A stretch of 64,000 nt of DNA from NCBI GenBank assembly GCA_016870215.1, contig VGCD01000006.1, positions 20,753 to 84,752 on the forward strand. The letters run 5' to 3'. The notes beneath the pieces were generated by a model. That model searched no databases. It saw only the letters and a program-made list of their open reading frames with translations, and was not told the DNA's origin. This stretch comes from Actinomycetota bacterium (GTDB lineage Bacteria > Actinomycetota > Acidimicrobiia > Acidimicrobiales > Ilumatobacteraceae). A program made the position numbers and the translations under genes. Positions 37,469 through 46,580 of the stretch are shown in pieces (the first letter of the stretch is position 1; every line of letters starts with the position of its first letter).

Positions 37469-38155
37469 GTGGCGCTCATACAGTGCACCAATCTCAAGAA
37501 GGTTTACACCGTCGGTGGCGAAGAAGTTCGTGCGCTCGACGGAGTGTCGTTGGCAGTCGAAGCCGGTGACTTCATCGCGATTTGTGGACCTTCGGGTTCC
37601 GGAAAATCGACATTGGCAAATGTCATTGGCGGTCTCGATCAGCCTGACTCGGGTTCAGTTGTCGTGGAAGGCATGGACTTGGCCGAAGCAAAGGACAAGC
37701 AATTGTCTGAGTACCGAAATAAGCACATCGGGTTTGTGTTCCAGTCGTTCAATCTTCAGGCCCATGAGTCAGCTCTCGAAAATGTGATCTCACCGTTGGT
37801 GTTGGGTGGCGTCGGCAAGAAGAAGGAACGGGTAGAGAAGGGCATGGCGGCTCTTGCTCGCGTTGGTCTTACTGATCGTGCGAATCACAAGCCCACAGAG
37901 TTGTCTGGCGGTCAACGGCAGCGTGTTGCCATCGCGCGTGCACTTGTCAATGAACCCTCTCTCATCATCGCTGATGAACCGACCGGCAACCTTGATTCTT
38001 CTCGTGGTGCCGACGTCATGAAAGAGCTTGAACGACTGAATGGTGAGGGCATCACGTTGCTCGTCATCACGCACGACCCCACGGTCGCCGCTCGAGCCAA
38101 GCGGGTGATCGAGATCAAAGACGGAAAGATCACAGAGACGGCAGGTGCGCGATGA
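37469..38155 (+). CDS. ABC transporter ATP-binding protein (MacB/LolD type)
   Basis: The 228-residue ATPase shows Walker A GPSGSGKST, Q-loop FVFQSFNLQ, signature LSGGQRQRVAIARAL and Walker B LIIADEPTGNLDS with VITHDPTVA. It is of the MacB/FtsE-like class that pairs with FtsX-fold permeases. Start GTG follows GGGGAGGG. It overlaps the next gene by 4 bases. Because that permease is broken by a stop codon, the system may be inactive or need readthrough. Confidence 0.88.
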   Translation: MALIQCTNLKKVYTVGGEEVRALDGVSLAVEAGDFIAICGPSGSGKSTLANVIGGLDQPDSGSVVVEGMDLAEAKDKQLSEYRNKHIGFVFQSFNLQAHESALENVISPLVLGGVGKKKERVEKGMAALARVGLTDRANHKPTELSGGQRQRVAIARALVNEPSLIIADEPTGNLDSSRGADVMKELERLNGEGITLLVITHDPTVAARAKRVIEIKDGKITETAGAR

Positions 38156-39171
38156 AATTCAAGGATCAATTCCGCACTGGCTGGCGCAATCTCAGCCGCC
38201 AGAAACTTCGTACATCGCTGACAATTTTCGCCATTGTCATCGGTGCCGTTTCGGTCACTGTGATGTTGTCACTCGTCACGAGTGCCAAGGGCTTCCTCAT
38301 GTCGTCGTTCGAAAAGACTGGCGAGGATCGCCGCGTCATCGTGACGCCGGTGACGGGCCTCAGCTACGGGGAAGCTCGCTGACAGACCTGGAGCGATGGC
38401 AGCGGTAAGAAAATCGACGACGCTGCAAGTACCGCTCTTGCAGCTGTTCCTGATGTCACATCAGCAACACCCATCGTTGGCGTCATGTTTGCCGATGGGG
38501 ACGCCATCGACATGACACTAAAGTTCGCACTCGACACAGCGCCAGTATTCGAGCGCTGCGAGGGCGGAGGACCAAACTCGCATCCAACATGCACCAAGGA
38601 ATCAGATGTGCTGCGAAATGGCTACCCATCTGCGTACGTCAACATCGAAAATAAAGACAATGCTGACGCCATCGTCGATGAGGTGAAGAAGTTGGGTTAC
38701 GGCGCTGCTGCTGGTCAAGAAGAGATCAACGCCCAGTCCCAGGCATTCACCATCCTTGGGGCAGTGCTCGGCGGCATCGGCGGTATCGCCTTGCTTGTTG
38801 CTGCAATTGGCGTCATCAACACCATGGTCATGGCCACTCTCGAGCGCACGAGGGAAATCGGAATCATGCGCGCAACTGGTGCCACAAAGCGCACAGTGCG
38901 CAGTCTGTTCACCGTAGAGGCAGGCGCACTTGGCTTCATGGGCGGGGTATTCGGCATTCTTCCGTCGTTCGGCGTCGCGATTTTGTTGAACGGAGTGTTG
39001 AACCAGCAGCTCGAGGACGGCGGCATTTCTGAGCGGAACATCGTCAGCATTCCGCCACAGATCGCGATCGTCGTCATCTTGGTGACCACTCTCATTGGCA
39101 TGATCGCAGGGCGGTTGCCTGCACGGCGTGCGGCCAATCTCGACCCCGTCGAGGCCCTTCGCTACGAATAA
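38152..39171 (+). pseudogene. FtsX/MacB-type ABC permease interrupted by an in-frame TGA
   Basis: A 339-codon frame encodes a MacB-like permease: an N-terminal helix in KLRTSLTIFAIVIGAVSVTVM, an extracellular domain, and an FtsX C-terminus with three hydrophobic segments (GAVLGGIGGIALLVAAIGVIN; ERTREIGIMRATGATKRTVR; final PARRAANLDPVEALRYE). One in-frame TGA at 38380-38382 splits it after YGEAR; the frame stays open from QTWSDGSGKK to the end and no frameshift is needed. The next base is C, a context known to favour leaky UGA reading. Options are a nonsense mutation, a sequencing error or readthrough. The upstream ATPase gene overlaps its start. Confidence 0.85.
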
Positions 39172-39181
39172 ACCGGGGAGC

Positions 39182-39225
39182 GTTCACCCTCCATTCACCT
39201 TCCCGAAGGGTAACGTTCAGGCGTC
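39182..39225 (+). promoter_or_regulatory. PHO box upstream of pstC
   Basis: 11-nt units in phase: GTTCACCCTCC (39182), ATTCACCTTCC (39193), a degenerate unit (39204) and GTTCAGGCGTC (39215). This matches the direct-repeat unit described for PhoP in Streptomyces. It sits 18-61 bases before pstC. Confidence 0.85.
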
Positions 39226-39242
39226 ACTGCGAGGATTCTGAG

Positions 39243-40214
39243 GTGGTTGAGCCCTCCCCAGCGCAGGTCAAGGCAATCACAGTTGTCCGCTCAACTGGCG
39301 ACAAAGTTTTTCGCGGAATCATGACCGCAGGTGGCCTCACCTCTTTGGTGGTGTTGTCACTCATCGCCGGATTCTTGTTGTATCGCGGTTTCGAGATCTT
39401 CAGTGATTTCGGTTTTTCATTCTTGACAACGTCAGAGTGGAACTCCGGTATCGATGACATCGGAACCGATGCGCGCATGGGTGTGGCAGCAATGCTCGTT
39501 GGCTCGATTGTCATTGCTGTCATCGCGATTGTCATTGCAGTGCCGTTCGCCATGGGCGTAGCGCTGTTTCTCGAGTACTACGCACCTAAAAGGCTTCGTA
39601 ACGTGCTCACAGCGATTCTCGATCTGATCGCGGCAGTTCCATCGGTCATCTATGGAATTTGGGGCTATGTGGTGCTCATGCCTCTCGTTGTTCAGTGGTC
39701 CAAGACCTTGAATGATTATCTCGGCTGGTTTCCACTCTTCTCGGTACCAGCCCCGATCTTTGAGCGCTCACCCTTTGTCGCCGGCATTTTGTTGTCAATC
39801 ATGATTTTGCCCATCACCACCTCTGTCACTCGCGAGGTGTACTCCCGTGCACCAAAAGACCAGATTGATGCCGCCTACGCATTGGGTGGAAGTCGCTGGG
39901 GTGGCATTCGCACTGTGGTGTTGCCTTTCGGACGAAGCGGTCTTGTTGGTGGCGCAATGCTTGGCTTGGGTCGTGCACTTGGCGAGACCATTGCGGTATT
40001 TCTCGTTCTCAATCTTGTCTTCAAAGTCAACTTCAACATCCTGTCCTCTGCAGGTGGAAACGTTGCTTCACTCATCGCGACGCGATTTGGGGAAGCCAGT
40101 CGTTATGAATTGAAGGGCCTCATGGCAGCAGGTCTGGTGTTGTTCATTCTCACGCTCATCGTCAATGCCATTGCGACGGCAATCGTGAACCGAAGCGCGA
40201 GGGGAGTGGCGTGA
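39243..40214 (+). CDS. pstC: Phosphate ABC transporter permease PstC
   Basis: The 323-residue protein has six membrane segments. VPFAMGVALFLEYYAP and the EAA-type loop DAAYALGGSRWGGIRTVVLPFGRSG identify a PstC permease. DLIAAVPSVIYGIWGYV is a family landmark. With PstA it forms the channel for phosphate import. The start is GTG at 39243. It is the first gene of pstCAB under a PHO box and its stop overlaps pstA as GTGA. Confidence 0.95.
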   Translation: MVEPSPAQVKAITVVRSTGDKVFRGIMTAGGLTSLVVLSLIAGFLLYRGFEIFSDFGFSFLTTSEWNSGIDDIGTDARMGVAAMLVGSIVIAVIAIVIAVPFAMGVALFLEYYAPKRLRNVLTAILDLIAAVPSVIYGIWGYVVLMPLVVQWSKTLNDYLGWFPLFSVPAPIFERSPFVAGILLSIMILPITTSVTREVYSRAPKDQIDAAYALGGSRWGGIRTVVLPFGRSGLVGGAMLGLGRALGETIAVFLVLNLVFKVNFNILSSAGGNVASLIATRFGEASRYELKGLMAAGLVLFILTLIVNAIATAIVNRSARGVA

Positions 40215-41269
40215 GTATGTCGCAAGAGCCCGCGCTGATGGTCCAGCCACGACGCCCATGGCGTCACCCGGCACAAAATGCCTTGACAGTGACCGTCATT
40301 TTCACGCTGTCTGCTCTCGGCGGGGCAGCTGTTACCGCGCCAACAGGTCTTGCAGGAAATCTCGGCTGGTTCGTCAGTTTTATTGCTTGCGCGATCATTG
40401 TCTCGTGGATCGCAGGTCGTTTTCGAAGCAAAGTGGCTGCAGCAGATTTGGTGGCAACAGTCGTCATTGGTGCGGCTGCTGCAGCAGTGGTCATTCCCTG
40501 GACATCGCTCATTTACACGGTTATCTCGAAAGGCTCGAAGGTCATCTATTCGGGTTGGTTCACGACCGATATGTCGGTCACCGCGGCAGACGATGTGTTC
40601 ACGGTCGGTGGTGTCTCACATGCCATCGTCGGAACACTCATCATCATTTCGATAGCAACATTGATCTCTGTGCCAATCGGTATCGCGTCTGCTGTGTACA
40701 TCGTGGAGATTCGCGGACGCTTCTCACCTCTGGTGCGCTTCTTGACGCAGGCTATGAGCGGCGTTCCATCAATCGTCGCTGGACTGTTCATCTACTCAAC
40801 GCTCGTCATCTTGGTATTCGAAAAGTTCAACGCCCTCGCAGGCGCGTTCGCATTGTCGATTCTGATGTTGCCCACAGTTGCTCGTACCTCCGAAGAAGTT
40901 CTCAAACTCGTACCCGACGATTTGCGATCAGCGAGCTATGCGCTCGGCGCCTCACAAGTGAGCACAACTTTCAAAGTCACTTTGCCAACAGTGCGAAGCG
41001 GGCTGGTGACAGCAGCAGTCTTGGGAGTTGCTCGAATTGCCGGAGAAACGGCGCCGCTTCTGTTGACCTCCTTGTATCTCGTCAGTTTCTCGACGGACCT
41101 AGTTGGTAAGCCCATGGCAACACTGCCGACGTACACGTTCGGCAATCTGCAGATTGGCACCGAGAATGCCGTCGCTCGAGCGTGGGGTGGGTCGCTCACA
41201 CTGCTCGCATTGATCTTCGTCCTGTTCCTCATTGCTCGGCTGCTCGCCGGCAGAGGCCCAGGCAAGTAG
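40211..41269 (+). CDS. pstA: Phosphate ABC transporter permease PstA
   Basis: The 352-residue protein contains about eight hydrophobic segments, two of them in an N-terminal extension of ~100 residues absent from short PstA forms. AMSGVPSIVAGLFIYSTLVILV and the EAA loop SASYALGASQVSTTFKVTLPT mark PstA, as does ARIAGETAPLLLTSLY. The GTG start overlaps pstC; an ATG two codons later is an alternative. pstB follows after 21 bases. Confidence 0.94.
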   Translation: MSMSQEPALMVQPRRPWRHPAQNALTVTVIFTLSALGGAAVTAPTGLAGNLGWFVSFIACAIIVSWIAGRFRSKVAAADLVATVVIGAAAAAVVIPWTSLIYTVISKGSKVIYSGWFTTDMSVTAADDVFTVGGVSHAIVGTLIIISIATLISVPIGIASAVYIVEIRGRFSPLVRFLTQAMSGVPSIVAGLFIYSTLVILVFEKFNALAGAFALSILMLPTVARTSEEVLKLVPDDLRSASYALGASQVSTTFKVTLPTVRSGLVTAAVLGVARIAGETAPLLLTSLYLVSFSTDLVGKPMATLPTYTFGNLQIGTENAVARAWGGSLTLLALIFVLFLIARLLAGRGPGK

Positions 41270-41290
41270 GGAAGAGAACAGGAAGTCACC

Positions 41291-42166
41291 ATGGATCAGC
41301 CAGACATGACGCAAGGCGAAGTAGTCACACCTTCTTTGCCCGAGACGCCAGTTGTCGAGGACCGCACTCGACGAGATTCTTCGCGGCTACACGAACACAC
41401 CGACAAGGGTCTTGAAGCGTGCAGTGTGCACGCATGGTTCGGCAAGCACCACGCTCTTGCTGATGTCTCCTTGCATTTCCCAGAAAACACCGTCACTGGC
41501 CTCATCGGTCCATCGGGTTGTGGAAAGTCGACGTTCCTTCGACTTCTGAACCGCATGCACGAGTTCATTCCTAACTCCGCGATGGCAGGCGATGTCTTCC
41601 TCGATGGTCAGGACATTTACGGGGCCAAAGTGAATCCTGCCGATGTTCGATTGAAGATCGGCATGGTTTTCCAGAAGCCAAACCCATTTCCTTCAATGAC
41701 CATCGAAGAGAATGTGCTCGCTGGTCTGAAATTGGCAAAGATCAAGACATCGGACAAGGAAGCGCTGCTTGAGGACTGCTTGGTGCGAGCCGGACTATGG
41801 AAAGAAGTCAAAGATCGCCTCAAGGCCGCTGGAGCATCGTTGTCTGGTGGTCAGCAACAGCGTCTGTGTATTGCACGCGCCTTGGCCGTGAAGCCCAATG
41901 TGTTGCTGATGGACGAGCCCTGTTCGGCACTTGACCCAGGTTCGACCTTGCGAGTGGAAGAGACCATCGTGCAGCTCTCTGAGACCATGACGATCATCAT
42001 CGTGACCCACAACATGCAACAGGCAGCCCGCGTCTCTGACTACTGCGCGTTCTTTCTGTCTGACGGTGGGCCGGGTCAACTGATCGAAGCCGACCTCACC
42101 TCAAACATGTTCAGTAACCCCTCAGATAAGCGCACCGCGGACTACGTACAGGGTCGCTTCGGCTGA
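41291..42166 (+). CDS. pstB: Phosphate ABC transporter ATP-binding protein PstB
   Basis: The 291-residue ATPase has Walker [25 protein letters not shown] (PstB-specific Q-loop), signature [15 protein letters not shown], Walker [14 protein letters not shown] and [16 protein letters not shown]. An N-terminal tail of ~45 residues precedes the ATPase fold. Order pstC-pstA-pstB is complete, with pstS placed after it behind a second PHO box. Confidence 0.96.
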   Translation: MDQPDMTQGEVVTPSLPETPVVEDRTRRDSSRLHEHTDKGLEACSVHAWFGKHHALADVSLHFPENTVTGLIGPSGCGKSTFLRLLNRMHEFIPNSAMAGDVFLDGQDIYGAKVNPADVRLKIGMVFQKPNPFPSMTIEENVLAGLKLAKIKTSDKEALLEDCLVRAGLWKEVKDRLKAAGASLSGGQQQRLCIARALAVKPNVLLMDEPCSALDPGSTLRVEETIVQLSETMTIIIVTHNMQQAARVSDYCAFFLSDGGPGQLIEADLTSNMFSNPSDKRTADYVQGRFG

Positions 42167-42172
42167 CATTTC

Positions 42173-42216
42173 GTTCACCCATTGTTCAGGTTTGTCGCCC
42201 AACCTGTTCAACTGTT
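42173..42216 (+). promoter_or_regulatory. PHO box upstream of pstS
   Basis: Units in 11-nt phase: GTTCACCCATT (42173), GTTCAGGTTTG (42184), a degenerate TCGCCCAACCT (42195) and GTTCAACTGTT (42206). The same 1-2-(gap)-4 layout is found before pstC. It starts 7 bases after the pstB stop and ends 70 bases before the pstS ATG, so pstS has its own phosphate-controlled promoter. Confidence 0.85.
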
Positions 42217-42286
42217 AGGGGTTTCCACGTCAAGTCCGTTTTCTACATTTCTCCACAGGGAATACACCCGGAGGAAAAAGGAAAAC

Positions 42287-43654
42287 ATGAAACTACGTAG
42301 CAAGTTGGTGGCCATGGCCACCATCGCAACACTCGGAGTTGCTGCAAGTGCAGTACCGGTGCATGCAGAAGCAATCACTGGTGGAGGCGCAACCTTCATG
42401 GCCAACTTCATGGATGTGTGTCGCTCGCTGTACGCCAGCAACACCACAGTGAACCCTGGCAAAGACACAATCTCCTACTCAGCCGTTGGCTCAGGTACTG
42501 GCAAGACAAGTTTCGCGAACGGCACATTCCAATTTGGTGGCAGTGAATCTGCGTACTCAAGTGGTGCACCGAGCAACTTCGTCTATGTACCGCTCATCGG
42601 TGGTCCAATCGCAGTTGCATACCGCCTCGACGGAGTGACCGACCAAGTTCGTCTCACGGCACCGACGATTGCCAAGATCTTCTCAGGTGCTATCAAAACG
42701 TGGAATGACCCTGCAATCGCCGCTGACAACACTGCGGTAACAGTTCCTGCCAAGAAGACTCAGAGTATCGCTGGCGTGAAAGTCACGGTTGCCGCAAAGG
42801 GGACCAATGCTGTCATCACCACCACCATGACTGCAGCCGCAATCAAGGCGAACAAGGGAAAGACCGTCATTCTGAAGCGCACCACTGCAAAGGGTGCAGC
42901 GTCAAACGTCGGACTTCTCAAGTTCGCGAAGACGCAGGCAAACACCGTCAAGCACGCCAAGGGAACGATTTATTCGATCACCGTTGATGGTGCGACAATC
43001 GCATCTGTCAGCCTTGAAGCAACGACCAGTGGAAAGACCATCACTCTTCCTGCTACACCCATCAAGGTTGCATACCGCTCAGGTGGTTCCGGAACGACGA
43101 ACGCGTTCCTCAACTACTTGAATCTGACTGCACCAACAGTGTGGTCAAAGGTGACGAACGACGACTTCACCAAGTCGATTCCCACATCGCTGCCCACTGA
43201 TGGCACTTTCCAGGCTGCTAGCGGCAACGACGGAGTATCGAACTACGTGAAAGACAACAACGGGGCCATCACTTACGCTGAGCTTTCCTTCGTTCTTGAG
43301 CGCGCTAGCGCAGGCGTGAAGGCAGCAGCAGTGAAGAACGCTGGCGGCGCATTTGTGAACCCAACAACAACTAATGCTGCCGAGGCTCTTTCATACGCCA
43401 CGGTCGCAGCAGACGGACTCGTCACGTTGAACTACACGAACACGTCAGCGACGATGTACCCAGTCGTAGCCATTTCTTACGGCCTGGCGAGCACCAAAGC
43501 ATCCAGCACAAACCTCAAGATCCGTAACTTCTTCAACTACCTCCTTGGTACCTGCGGTCCGAAGAGTGCTGAAGCAATCGGATACTCACCGCTAGCCGGA
43601 GACATTTACACCAAGGCCGTCGCGCTCGCCGCGCGCATCGGTTCGGGTAGCTGA
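42287..43654 (+). CDS. pstS: Phosphate-binding protein PstS with an inserted domain
   Basis: The 455-residue protein has a signal peptide (residues ~1-27, ending VPVHAEA), no lipobox Cys, and the start is fixed by a GGAGG site. ITGGGATFMANFMDVC, TGKTSFANGTFQFGGSESAYSS, PLIGGPIAVAYRL, IFSGAIKTWNDPAIAADN and RSGGSGTTNAFLNYLN form the phosphate-binding fold. Between WNDPAIAADN and the RSGGSGTT loop there are ~105 extra Lys/Thr/Ala-rich residues (about 150-255) not found in ordinary PstS of ~350 residues. A strong terminator follows. Confidence 0.92.
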   Translation: MKLRSKLVAMATIATLGVAASAVPVHAEAITGGGATFMANFMDVCRSLYASNTTVNPGKDTISYSAVGSGTGKTSFANGTFQFGGSESAYSSGAPSNFVYVPLIGGPIAVAYRLDGVTDQVRLTAPTIAKIFSGAIKTWNDPAIAADNTAVTVPAKKTQSIAGVKVTVAAKGTNAVITTTMTAAAIKANKGKTVILKRTTAKGAASNVGLLKFAKTQANTVKHAKGTIYSITVDGATIASVSLEATTSGKTITLPATPIKVAYRSGGSGTTNAFLNYLNLTAPTVWSKVTNDDFTKSIPTSLPTDGTFQAASGNDGVSNYVKDNNGAITYAELSFVLERASAGVKAAAVKNAGGAFVNPTTTNAAEALSYATVAADGLVTLNYTNTSATMYPVVAISYGLASTKASSTNLKIRNFFNYLLGTCGPKSAEAIGYSPLAGDIYTKAVALAARIGSGS

Positions 43655-43690
43655 TTCGATAGCCACTGAACTTCCCCCCTCGGAAGTGTG

Positions 43691-43721
43691 AAGGGCCCGG
43701 TGCGAAAGCACCGGGCCCTTT
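43691..43721 (+). terminator. Intrinsic terminator of pstS
   Basis: A perfect 13-bp stem AAGGGCCCGGTGC / GCACCGGGCCCTT with a GAAA tetraloop, ending in TTTCTC. It lies 37 bases after the pstS stop. Confidence 0.93.
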
Positions 43722-43752
43722 CTCATGTAGCGGTGCTGCAAGACTGTGCGCC

Positions 43753-45132
43753 GTGCAGACAATTGACATCACCAACCCAGCGACGGGCGCCGTCGTGGGC
43801 AGTGTCGACAACACCTCCGTTGAAGCGTGCCTTGTGGCCGTTGACTGTGCACATGATGCATTCACAACGTGGAGAAAGGTGCTGCCTCGTCAGCGAGCAG
43901 AAATGTTGCGTCGTGCCTACGACCTCATGATGGCTGAGCAGAAAGAACTCGCAACACTCATCGTGCAGGAAAACGGCAAAGTGCTGTCTGATGCCATGAC
44001 CGAAGTTGCCTATGCGGCGGAGTTCTTTCGCTGGTTCAGCGAAGAGGCAGTGCGCATCGATGGTGATCTACGGCATGCGCCGAATGGTGACTATTGGTTT
44101 GCAGTCACGCGTGAGCCAGTGGGGGTGGCATTGCTCATTACGCCGTGGAACTTTCCGGCAGCCATGGCAACACGCAAGATCGGCCCGGCCCTGGCAGCCG
44201 GATGCACCGTGGTGTTGAAGGCAGCGACTGAGACTCCGCTCACGGCACTTGCCATTGCAGATGTACTTACGCGTGCCGGCGTGCCCGATGGTGTCGTGAA
44301 TGTCGTGACTCCTGACCCGCCGGGCGACGCAGTGGCCGCAATGTTGTCGAGCGGCAAGGTTCGAAAGCTGTCATTCACCGGAAGCACGCGCGTCGGTGCA
44401 CTGCTGTTGGCTCAAGCTTCTGATCGCATCATCAACTGTTCAATGGAACTAGGCGGTAACGCACCTTTTATCGTGTGCGAGGACGCAGACATAGACGCTG
44501 CTGTTGACGGTGCGATGCTCGCAAAGATGCGCAATGGGGGAGCAGCATGCACCGCTGCGAATCGCTTCTACGTGCACGAGAAAGTCGCGGGTGAATTTGT
44601 CAACAAGTTCACTGCGCGTATGTCATCTTTGGTGCTTGGTGACGGGCTGAAAGAAGGTGTCACGCTGGGGCCGCTCGTGTCGCGTTCGCAGCAGCAACGT
44701 GTGGTTACTGCGGTTGAACAAGCAGTTGCTGAAGGCGCTGTCATCCAGTGTGGTGGTCGTGCAGCCGACGATGGTTCATTTGGTTACCACGCAACTGTTC
44801 TCACCAACGTGGCACCGACGGCAACGATTCTGAAAAATGAAGTGTTCGGGCCGGTCGCACCGATTGTGGTCGTCGACGACATCGAGCGGTCGATGGAGTT
44901 GTTCAACGGAGTCGAACATGGGTTGGTGAGTTACCTCTACACCGGTGACGCTGCCCGTGGCATGCGTTTGGCAGCGCAGTTGGAGACCGGCATGGTGGGT
45001 CTCAACAGAGGGCTCGTATCTGACCCGGCGGCTCCGTTTGGCGGAATCAAGGCATCGGGCCTTGGCCGCGAAGGTGCCCACGAAGGACTTCTGGCATTTC
45101 TTGAGACCAAGTATGTAGCAACCCAGTGGTGA
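43753..45132 (+). CDS. NAD(P)-dependent aldehyde dehydrogenase, succinate-semialdehyde dehydrogenase-like
   Basis: The 459-residue enzyme contains VALLITPWNFPAAMATRKIGPALAAGCT, FTGSTRVGALLL, catalytic Glu in SMELGGNAPFIV and the nucleophile Cys in MRNGGAACTAANRFYV. NEVFGPVAPIV and PFGGIKASGLGREG complete the fold. These blocks fit the GabD/SSADH group, which oxidises succinate semialdehyde to succinate, though substrate range cannot be fixed. Start GTG. It is followed 16 bases later by a second aldehyde dehydrogenase. Confidence 0.88.
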   Translation: MQTIDITNPATGAVVGSVDNTSVEACLVAVDCAHDAFTTWRKVLPRQRAEMLRRAYDLMMAEQKELATLIVQENGKVLSDAMTEVAYAAEFFRWFSEEAVRIDGDLRHAPNGDYWFAVTREPVGVALLITPWNFPAAMATRKIGPALAAGCTVVLKAATETPLTALAIADVLTRAGVPDGVVNVVTPDPPGDAVAAMLSSGKVRKLSFTGSTRVGALLLAQASDRIINCSMELGGNAPFIVCEDADIDAAVDGAMLAKMRNGGAACTAANRFYVHEKVAGEFVNKFTARMSSLVLGDGLKEGVTLGPLVSRSQQQRVVTAVEQAVAEGAVIQCGGRAADDGSFGYHATVLTNVAPTATILKNEVFGPVAPIVVVDDIERSMELFNGVEHGLVSYLYTGDAARGMRLAAQLETGMVGLNRGLVSDPAAPFGGIKASGLGREGAHEGLLAFLETKYVATQW

Positions 45133-45148
45133 GGGCCAGACTATCGGC

Positions 45149-46549
45149 ATGACGATGCACATGAACCCCTCATCAGACGTATCGGTGATCCCTGCAATGG
45201 TCACTGATGTTCGTGAGGCGTTTCGCTCAGGAATTACTCGACCCCTCGACTGGCGTCGTCAACAGCTGAAAAAGATGATTGCACTGCTCGAGGAGAACGA
45301 GGCTGATTTGCTCGAGGCGCTTCGCATCGATCTCGGCAAGCCGGCAGCCGAAGGCTTCATCACTGATATCGCCTTTGTCGTCGGCGAGATCAAGATGATG
45401 CTGAAGAATCTCGCCAAGTGGAACAAGCCAGAGCGCGTGTCAACTCCGCTTGTGGCCCTGCCGGCGAAGTCGCGTCGCATTCCCGAGCCAGTTGGTGTGG
45501 TGCTCGTGATTGCACCATGGAATTATCCGATTCAGTTATTGCTGGTGCCAGCAGCCGGTGCAATTGCCGCAGGTAACGCAGTCGTCATGAAGCCATCAGA
45601 AGTGTCATCGGCAACGTCTGCAGTTCTTGCGCGACTCGTGCCGAAGTATCTCGACGCACGTGCGGTACGCATTGTTGAAGGTGCTGTCCCTGAAACAACT
45701 GCACTACTTGAGCAACACTTTGACCACATCTTCTACACCGGCAACGGAACTGTCGGCCGTGTGGTGATGAGTGCTGCCGCAAAGAACCTGACGCCAGTCA
45801 CTCTTGAGTTGGGTGGCAAGAGCCCCACGGTGATTGACGAGTCCGCCAACGTTCGCGTGGCAGCCCGTCGAATTGCGTGGGGTAAGTGGATGAATGCTGG
45901 TCAGACATGCATCGCACCTGACTATGTGCTCGTGCACAAGCAAGTCGCCGATCGTTTCATTGACGAAATTGGCAAGGCGATCACTGAGTTCTACGGATCT
46001 GATGCGCGTACAAGTGACAGCTACGGCCGTGTGGTGAGTGACCGACACTTTGCTCGTCTATCGGCGCTCATGTCTGGCGGAAAGGTCGCCATCGGCGGAC
46101 AAACAGTCGCCGACGACCGCTACATCGCACCGACCGTGCTGGTCAATGTCGACGTCAACTCGCAACTGATGCAGGAAGAGATCTTCGGGCCGTTACTACC
46201 GGTCATCACCATCGACTCGGTGGGCGACGCGGTTGATTTCATTGCATCACGGCCACATCCGCTTGCGCTTTATGTGTTCGCTGAGAACAAGAAGGTGGTT
46301 GACCACGTGTTGGCGAACACCACAGCAGGCGGTGTCACGGTGAATGGCACCATCATGCACATTTCAAACCCGAGTTTGCCGTTCGGCGGAGTCGGGGAGA
46401 GCGGTATGGGTGCGTATCACGGCAAAACAAGCGTGCGGCAGTTCCAGCACATGAAGCCAGTGCTGGCACGTGGCACGAAACTCGACCCGTCACTTGCCTA
46501 TCCGCCGTACACCGAGAAAAAAATCAAGCTGTTCCGCAAGCTGCTCTGA
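45149..46549 (+). CDS. Aldehyde dehydrogenase family protein (class 3 / coniferyl-aldehyde-like)
   Basis: The 466-residue protein has GVVLVIAPWNYPIQLLLVPA, FYTGNGTVGRVVM, the Glu in TLELGGKSPTVID, the Cys in WMNAGQTCIAPDYVLV and HISNPSLPFGGVGESGMGAYHG, a pattern of ALDH3-type enzymes. The C-terminus ends YTEKKIKLFRKLL, basic and amphipathic, possibly membrane-associating as in fatty aldehyde dehydrogenases. The pairing with the upstream dehydrogenase suggests an aldehyde catabolic unit. Confidence 0.87.
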   Translation: MTMHMNPSSDVSVIPAMVTDVREAFRSGITRPLDWRRQQLKKMIALLEENEADLLEALRIDLGKPAAEGFITDIAFVVGEIKMMLKNLAKWNKPERVSTPLVALPAKSRRIPEPVGVVLVIAPWNYPIQLLLVPAAGAIAAGNAVVMKPSEVSSATSAVLARLVPKYLDARAVRIVEGAVPETTALLEQHFDHIFYTGNGTVGRVVMSAAAKNLTPVTLELGGKSPTVIDESANVRVAARRIAWGKWMNAGQTCIAPDYVLVHKQVADRFIDEIGKAITEFYGSDARTSDSYGRVVSDRHFARLSALMSGGKVAIGGQTVADDRYIAPTVLVNVDVNSQLMQEEIFGPLLPVITIDSVGDAVDFIASRPHPLALYVFAENKKVVDHVLANTTAGGVTVNGTIMHISNPSLPFGGVGESGMGAYHGKTSVRQFQHMKPVLARGTKLDPSLAYPPYTEKKIKLFRKLL

Positions 46550-46580
46550 CGATTTGCAGAACGCTCAGCAGTTTGCGGTG

